Source of the DNA: JAFDZV01 sp048594725
GTDB taxonomy: Bacteria > Bacteroidota > Ignavibacteria > OLB7
Direction of reading: 5' to 3'
Assembly: GCA_048594725.1 (NCBI GenBank)
Contig: JBMDXA010000204.1
Span: forward strand, 21,246-85,245
Length of the DNA stretch: 64,000 nt
Position numbers and translations under genes: made by a program. The number at the start of each line of letters is the position of its first letter. Positions within the stretch are counted from its first letter, which is position 1. Under the pieces are notes generated by a model. It worked only from the letters and a program-made list of their open reading frames with translations, ran no database searches and was not told the DNA's origin. Shown piece by piece: positions 59,501 through 64,000 of this stretch.

Positions 59501-62500
59501 GGAGAGGGAGGTTTCCGAGAGGAGACGAAGCTTGTTGAAGCCGGTGCCGGTGTTCTGCCAGTATCCATCCCTGTACTTCTCCGGATTTGCGTTGAGCGTT
59601 ACGAGCGCATCCGGCGTGCTCATCGCCTGATAGGGACGATAGTCCACCCACGCGCTGCCGCTCCATGCCTTTATCTCCAGCGCCGCGATCGAATATTCGT
59701 GGCTTACCTTGTTCGGCACCTCGGCCGGAGGGATCAGATCGATATAGTTGGCCGGAGGTCCCCCGGAAAGCCGCCCGATACGGGCATCGACCTCGCCGGA
59801 GGGGAAGAGACCCTTCAGAAATTCCAGATCGACCCAGGAGTCCAGCGGAAGCACCGCATCGTTGAAGGCCGCATGATTGTGGGAAGGGAGCGATGCATCA
59901 GCACTGAGAAGCTCGGCGACCTTGAACGACTCTCCGGAAAGCATGTTCGTGGCCGAGGCCGGCGATGGCGCCTGCACATCCGCCCCCCCTTGCCTGAATG
60001 GCGCAACGGGATCGAGGTTGGCGCTGTCATCATCCCCCCATCTGAACTGCACGTCGAAGCATTTTTCGATCCGTACCTTGAATTTCCAGAACCCGATGGT
60101 GACCCCCACGCATAGATGCACCCGCCCCTGTATGATGAAGGGATCGGGGACCTCCACCGAGAGCGATGTATCGAGAACGATATGGAAGCCGATGAAGAGG
60201 AGATAGGCATCGACATGCCCCCCCAGCATGATGAACCCGCCTATCTGCGGACGCTCGAAGCTGACGTGCCCCCCCATCTCCAGATAGACCTTGACCGAGG
60301 CGCTCACCATTCCCCCGGCATAACTTTTCTCGAACCCGTAGGAGACGCCCGAGCCGGCCGAAATACCCGCTGCCGAAAGCATGATATATGAGGTGGCATT
60401 GAACAGGCTGAGCACGCGGGCGGTGATCCTTTTTTCCTCGGTCCCGAAATTCACATACCAGGCCGAGGCGTTCTGGAAGAAAAATGCGGCCTGCACTTCG
60501 GCGTACGTGTCGAGGATCGCTCCGCTCGATTTCGGTATATCGTAATCGGCACCGAATGCGGTCTCCACCGATTGCGGGCTGATGGCGAGCATCGCAAAAA
60601 ACGGGGGGTCCTCACCGGTAAGCCCCACCCGGTCGCCGAGGATATTGGCTCGCCCCTCCAGATAGAGCACCTCCGGCAGCGACAGAAGGAGAAAGAGCTT
60701 CGAGGAGAAGGTCTTGCCGCCGTCGGCGGCGGTTCCCAGCGATATGCCGGCCCCTATCGAAAATGGATTATCATAATTCCTGGTCTGGTCCGGCTCGTCG
60801 AATTTCTCGATGCGCACCCCCTCTCCGGGAGGAGCCTTGTAATACTGGAACCAGGTATCGCTTTCGGTGAGGCCGGCGGCCTGCTTGCTTGCCACATAAC
60901 GATGCCCGAACAGACCCCGGAATCCGTAGATGCCCAGTCCAGTGGCACCGAGAGGGATCGGGGCGGATAGCTCCACGAACGCATCGATGAGAAACGCAGG
61001 GGATTTCGGCGCATATTTCATGGAGGCACCGCCGGCGATCTTGATCTTCGGAAGGGAGAAACTTACGCCTCCCTCGTATTCCGGATTGCCTGGGCCTCCG
61101 GTGATGCTCAGGAATCCCGATACGAGCAGGGCAGCGGTCTCCTTGCTCGCATTTCCAGGAATAATCAGATCGATTGCGATGCTCTTGATTTCGAGATAGG
61201 AATGGGGCTTCTTAAGGTTGGCGGGATTGGGATCATCATCCACCGTGTAGTAGAATTTTATCCCCTTGCCGCGCACATCCACTCCGCCGGGGTTGATATC
61301 CACTCCGCCATCGAAGCCGAAGTAACGGTAGTTCCGCATCTTCCCCTCATGCTCCTGCTGGTGCGATCCGAAATGGATGGCGGAGATGGACAGCTCCACC
61401 GGGCCTATCGGGAACCGGAAATTCTGCGGCAGCGGCAGCGTTCCCCCTTCTATCTCGAACCGGCCGTCGCTCCAGATGACCAGTTTTTCCACTTCGATCT
61501 CATCGGTGATGATATCGGCAAGCATCGGATGGGTAAGCCTTATCCCACCGGATACTCCTATATAAAAATCATCATCCCTGGTCCCGAAAAAGACCGACTT
61601 CAGTGTGATGCTGAAGATCGTCCCGAAGTGGATTTCCTTGAAGCCATCATCCTCGTGCGCGGTGATATCGAAATCGCCGTTGTCATGGATGGCTACCTTT
61701 ATCCGTATATCCGCCGGATTATTATTGGCATCATTGAATCCGGGTATTCGAAGCGTCCCTTCGATGCTGGAACCGGTGATGGAGTTCTGCTTCAGCGTAA
61801 GGCTGAAGGCATCCAGGCTCACCGCGAAATCATCGCCGAACCTGAGCCGTATGAACGGAGCCGGGTCATCATCCGATTTCCCCTCCAGCGCCAGCGTGCC
61901 GGAAAACCCGCCGGTTCCCAGCAGAAGATTCAGTCCATGGATCACCCCGGTGGAAGCATTCCCATCGTGATTCCAGAACGCCGGAAAGGAGATTGTGGCA
62001 TCGTTGATATACACGCCTATGAAATCGGCCGGGCGGCCGTCGGCATCGGCCTCGGGAATATTGGTGGTGCGGCTGATGTCGAGCTTCGCCGTATCGAGGC
62101 TGATACCGAGCCCGGACCCAGCTATCCGGGAGGGATAGTTAAGATTGGCCTCCAGGAGCTGATCGAAACCGATACCACGATCGGTACTGAAATAAAACGA
62201 CCCCGCCTTGAACGTCAGCCATGTCCTGGCGGGCTCTCCCAGCGGCTCCCCACCGACGGCGTCGAGCGGCTCCAGCACATTGCGCGGGAATTCCAGCGCC
62301 AGACCTACTTCGAGCGTCGCATTGATATTCGGGATCAGCAGGCGGCCCAGATAATCGTCGATATTTCCCTCGAAAAACTCCGAGAAAAACGCCCTGATCC
62401 GCTCCCGTGTCGTGCTCTCGCTCAACGCATCGAGCAGATAGAGGACGAACACGGCTCCACCTGCCCCTTTGATCTTCCCTTCGGCATCGATCTGCACCAG

Positions 62501-63031
62501 CACATCACCGATCGGGTCATCCGATCCCGCCGGCGGAGGCGTTATGGTAGTGTCGAACAGATCGTTTACATCCTGGACGAAGGTATCCACCGATACGGCG
62601 AACAGATTCAGCGCCCGCTCCACGGCCCCTCTGGGAGTTACCCCGAGAACGCGCAGCGCCAGATCGAAGAGATCGCCCGGCTGAAAGGAGAAGGTGTCGA
62701 GATTGAACTGGCGCAGATAGCCGAGGATGGGCCACTGGTAGGCCACGCTGACGGGGAAATCGCTCTGGTCGCCGGCAAGCGGATCATGCGAGGGGTTCAG
62801 GATCAGGAATATTCCCGTTCCCGGTATTTCTATATCGAGCCTCTCCAGAGAGACGATGCTGAGGCTGTAGAAGCCGGCGTCGCCGCGATCGTTGGTGGAA
62901 TATTGGAGATCCCGGAAATAGATGCGCCCAAGGATCTTCTCCAGCCCATCCTTGATGAAGCCAAGCTCATTGGGCAACGCATCAACAGGGAGGATTGCTG
63001 TTATCGGTGGATAGAATTTCGTTGTAGGCAT
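56549..63031 (-). CDS. Giant protein (about 2160 aa), beta-rich, unknown function
   Basis: No signal peptide. The first 1000 residues are a long succession of amphipathic beta strands (for example FIRLRFGDDFAVSLDAFSLT, GISLDTAKLDISRT, VDVRGKGIKFYYTVDDDPN). Residues about 640-990 contain Gly-rich strands that look barrel- or groove-like (GATGLGIYGFRGLFGHRY, GGHVDAYLLFIGFHIVLDTS). Around 1370-1430 there is a predicted coiled coil (LEEERQNLEGQG, LLDLIEELNDRIA) and near 1575 a Cys cluster CPVCMDHLDC. I recognise no family with confidence. ATG 63031 is preferred since the upstream Met at 63100 lies inside a strong hairpin; no clear ribosome site supports either. It is probably co-transcribed with the 1656-aa gene downstream. 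Confidence 0.65.
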   Translation of the reverse strand: MPTTKFYPPITAILPVDALPNELGFIKDGLEKILGRIYFRDLQYSTNDRGDAGFYSLSIVSLERLDIEIPGTGIFLILNPSHDPLAGDQSDFPVSVAYQWPILGYLRQFNLDTFSFQPGDLFDLALRVLGVTPRGAVERALNLFAVSVDTFVQDVNDLFDTTITPPPAGSDDPIGDVLVQIDAEGKIKGAGGAVFVLYLLDALSESTTRERIRAFFSEFFEGNIDDYLGRLLIPNINATLEVGLALEFPRNVLEPLDAVGGEPLGEPARTWLTFKAGSFYFSTDRGIGFDQLLEANLNYPSRIAGSGLGISLDTAKLDISRTTNIPEADADGRPADFIGVYINDATISFPAFWNHDGNASTGVIHGLNLLLGTGGFSGTLALEGKSDDDPAPFIRLRFGDDFAVSLDAFSLTLKQNSITGSSIEGTLRIPGFNDANNNPADIRIKVAIHDNGDFDITAHEDDGFKEIHFGTIFSITLKSVFFGTRDDDFYIGVSGGIRLTHPMLADIITDEIEVEKLVIWSDGRFEIEGGTLPLPQNFRFPIGPVELSISAIHFGSHQQEHEGKMRNYRYFGFDGGVDINPGGVDVRGKGIKFYYTVDDDPNPANLKKPHSYLEIKSIAIDLIIPGNASKETAALLVSGFLSITGGPGNPEYEGGVSFSLPKIKIAGGASMKYAPKSPAFLIDAFVELSAPIPLGATGLGIYGFRGLFGHRYVASKQAAGLTESDTWFQYYKAPPGEGVRIEKFDEPDQTRNYDNPFSIGAGISLGTAADGGKTFSSKLFLLLSLPEVLYLEGRANILGDRVGLTGEDPPFFAMLAISPQSVETAFGADYDIPKSSGAILDTYAEVQAAFFFQNASAWYVNFGTEEKRITARVLSLFNATSYIMLSAAGISAGSGVSYGFEKSYAGGMVSASVKVYLEMGGHVSFERPQIGGFIMLGGHVDAYLLFIGFHIVLDTSLSVEVPDPFIIQGRVHLCVGVTIGFWKFKVRIEKCFDVQFRWGDDDSANLDPVAPFRQGGADVQAPSPASATNMLSGESFKVAELLSADASLPSHNHAAFNDAVLPLDSWVDLEFLKGLFPSGEVDARIGRLSGGPPANYIDLIPPAEVPNKVSHEYSIAALEIKAWSGSAWVDYRPYQAMSTPDALVTLNANPEKYRDGYWQNTGTGFNKLRLLSETSLSYMEQGEPGWYVPEQFGITSATLFCKTKLRKERCLSWTGKNPGTIYPAGKWQQSDTVLWRVIGGEGSVVAWSGAFGIPRSLSFANRDMAQIVFNTPCVTVKLKLTTFSSGVVVRFYKRETVGNGFVHVLAETRTLTQLQLLAPVVYNDASTPVTKVEIEPASPDPAALHALQLHINDLYRHLYEDMLTGEAYEAMLQDIHELEEERQNLEGQGCNRWNITREELLDLIEELNDRIAICHNVLETLRAEQERICGDSSTFIDRFRRCFPYVPSVLSYQIDLERRGEAAIRYRFEIFDDAANAVLFRDADGHETAGAAESAMYVALAAAMLPDAFISQIDGRGRYFFQIEDADGVVRAVGASFFEREEGLEQYIAEVRGKLLSIYAGGVFRIASRVQGEMPCPVCMDHLDCWEELLSYGERGSSGCRTIIERIRAASASFCREYDSLYRELYICNRATLDILIRRCEELDRQILIRTRECEHLRGQREGAEDFIDYIDVHGPLHPPAAEPCSTLLHEVCTMWLEDYQFNESIPAQEAIESDYQNTVEAIEKMLAPIWRPDTKYLIYLNVGDKVVGNTSIEHSFHRYFGFRTAGPVGYFHTDPSAGYVQNGKSDDQYMLTGLKGYIDYQRSYPNADGELIRAKPLFYKDARILLFFTKRYVYNFFGNWPAYNGLPAITGSGMQIVIKDPSENISLLNPPPPLENTTEIPQAIVDWPSDDDPNIPEDVRTLLNLRNPELLNPDYVGGECWASGGQMIRPASVYTEVIPQYLKPLKLYTTVINNLYQGKSREVHRYVFQTSRYATFEEQVGSYHLSDGKGNSRDAIFQLELPLAVAHLDLMSDVVSGTMSAANALLAETWADPFDRLVEGVLKLSPLEAAIGTEFNIVRSTLISAVIGVWIRNPEPFNDPKLPEEVLATSLQVMKGAVADASYKVLFSKDRSQAFVMHPPTSLPDTQLKFRFAYIEWNGNNYVDHSVVQTGMIDLNYSI

Positions 63032-63084
63032 TCCGTTCGTGGTTGAAAAATATGTCGATGCTGCCTGTTGCGATGGCGGTTCCC

Positions 63085-63121
63085 TCCGCCGATGCCGCAC
63101 TAGGAATGCAGCATCGGCGGA
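63085..63121. terminator. Hairpin between the C15-like gene and the giant-protein genes
   Basis: TCCGCCGATGC (63085-63095) pairs with GCATCGGCGGA (63111-63121). On the minus strand it lies after the stop of the C15-like gene and before the giant gene. There is no T-run; it could be an attenuator or partial terminator. Confidence 0.45.
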
Positions 63122-63222
63122 CGGAGGATGGTCTTCCGGTGTGGTGCGGATGGTGCCGCCGTCGGTAGCGGAACCATCCCGTACTGGTTATGATCGGCCG
63201 ATGGTGCCGGATGCGATCTATC

Positions 63223-64000
63223 TCAGGAAACCGCCCGTATCAGCGAGGCGACAATTTCCCTGATTACCTTCGAGACCATTTCGGGGTTGAAATCCTCCGT
63301 GGTTTTCACTGCCGGATTTGCCTTCGATGGCTTCGGCGTTCCTCCGGCGTGATGCTGTATCAGAGGCACATGATAATGCCCGGTTCTTATTCCCCCGGGA
63401 TTTCCCTCCCCCTGGTTGTGGAGCTCGCGCAGGCGCGCAACCCTGTAGAATATCTCGTTCGAGAGATAACTGCCGCCGGAACCCCTTACCGCGGTGATAT
63501 CCGAGTCCTTCGGCTTGGTGGCGCCTGTCAGCGCGGTCGGTATCGGCCCGGTCAGCGTATTGTGATCCGGATGCGCCGGATTTTCGATCTTCAGTTTCGT
63601 GTTATCAGCCTGCGCAACGGGGAGATAGCTGGCCTGCTTCGAGGTTTTTCCCTCATCCCAGCGATACTCGAAGATGTTGTTGTAATACACCTTGAATACG
63701 CCGCCGCCAGCGGTATTGTTGGCGGGAACCATCTTATCGGCACGGAGCGTGCTCTCATAGAATTGCTTCCCCGCAACCGTTGCCGGAAAAGGGATATTCC
63801 CCACGTTCAGATTATCCTCGTAACCGCCCCGCGTACGGCTTGCGAAGCGATCGGCCCAGAACTCGAACGCGCCTCCCTGGCTGAGCGTGACGATGATATC
63901 CGGTTTCACGGCTCCGCTCGCCGGATCGAGGAACGGGGTGAAGAAGTTCTCGACGACCCCGGTTCCTCCATTGGGAGAGGGGTTCTGATCGAAGTCGGCA
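63223..64000 (-). CDS. Pyroglutamyl-peptidase (C15)-like protein with Ser at the catalytic Cys position, N-terminus outside window
   Basis: The frame is open past the window edge. Near the edge QNPSPNGGTG resembles the F-x-x-F...NPS start of pyroglutamyl peptidase I, and VKPDIIVTLSQGGAFEFWAD followed by RFASRTRGGYEDN resembles the PD-hxxhGQAGG...ERVAIN...DN block. SGGSYLSNEIFYRV stands where C15 enzymes have AGTYVCN-x-x-x-Y, so the catalytic Cys is Ser (TCG, 63460-63462). The Glu of ERVA is Asp, while the His is kept (TGHYHVPLIQ). The C-terminal helix MVSKVIREIVASLIRAV fits. An insertion of about 60 residues (EYRWDEGKTSKQASYLPVAQ onward) is extra. It may be inactive, a binding protein, or use Ser. 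Assignment by eye only. Confidence 0.55.
   Translation of the reverse strand, partial: ADFDQNPSPNGGTGVVENFFTPFLDPASGAVKPDIIVTLSQGGAFEFWADRFASRTRGGYEDNLNVGNIPFPATVAGKQFYESTLRADKMVPANNTAGGGVFKVYYNNIFEYRWDEGKTSKQASYLPVAQADNTKLKIENPAHPDHNTLTGPIPTALTGATKPKDSDITAVRGSGGSYLSNEIFYRVARLRELHNQGEGNPGGIRTGHYHVPLIQHHAGGTPKPSKANPAVKTTEDFNPEMVSKVIREIVASLIRAVS

Noticed and set aside
61202..63046. Plus-strand open frame of 614 codons opposite the 2160-aa gene
   Set aside because: The minus-strand frame is continuous for 6.4 kb with regular beta patterns; the antisense frame covers only part of it.
1..64000. CRISPR array, tRNA or rRNA genes
   Set aside because: Read for regularly spaced repeats and for tRNA-like arms; none was found. 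A covariance-model scan would be needed to exclude a tRNA fully.

Overview
The window is GC-rich (about 60% by eye) and reads as chromosomal DNA from a member of the Bacteroidota/FCB group that has a type IX secretion system, for example the Ignavibacteria/Kapabacteria side. Two exported proteins end in type-A T9SS sorting domains. There are also LytS/LytTR two-component pairs with seven-bladed sensor propellers, and a fragment of a Bacteroidota-type tyrosine integrase. The phylum call is an inference from these families. No rRNA, tRNA or CRISPR array was seen.

Layout. (1) 1-9700: a biosynthetic or peptide-modification cluster: a PLP decarboxylase-like protein (cut by the window edge), a fold-I PLP enzyme with a duplicated C-terminal domain, a divergently transcribed methyltransferase, a 138-aa small protein, an E1/ThiF-like adenylating enzyme with a probable peptide-binding N-terminal domain, a signal-less substrate-binding protein, a 2OG-Fe(II) oxygenase and a cobalamin-type radical SAM enzyme. 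(2) 9868-15650: accessory DNA with a CHAT-protease/membrane-protein pair, a frameshifted exported-protein gene and an integrase remnant. (3) 15656-28585: housekeeping and mixed genes (dcd, LOG-like protein, M48 lipoprotein protease, IolB-like cupin, PhyH-like oxygenase, FN3 lipoprotein, diadenylate-cyclase-like protein, luciferase-like monooxygenase, MFS transporter, phosphodiester-glycosidase-like protein). (4) 28619-32766: a LodB-like flavoprotein and a catalase/LodA fusion. (5) 33655-36986: two paralogous exported repeat proteins. (6) 37200-40340: an insertion richer in A+T with a HicA-HicB-SecB-like toxin-antitoxin-chaperone module and a decayed IS1595-type transposase. (7) 40353-48994: two divergent, paralogous LytS-kinase/LytTR-regulator pairs. 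(8) 49663-51444: a third exported repeat protein, with a T9SS signal. (9) 51553-64000: an operon-like block on the minus strand coding a pyroglutamyl-peptidase-like protein with Ser in place of the catalytic Cys, then two giant proteins of unknown function.

The strongest candidates for undescribed biology are the E1/radical-SAM/2OG cluster at the left edge, the catalase-LodA fusion, the CHAT protein with its membrane partner, and the giant-protein operon with a C15-like protein at the right edge. All assignments come from reading motifs by eye; no database search was run.
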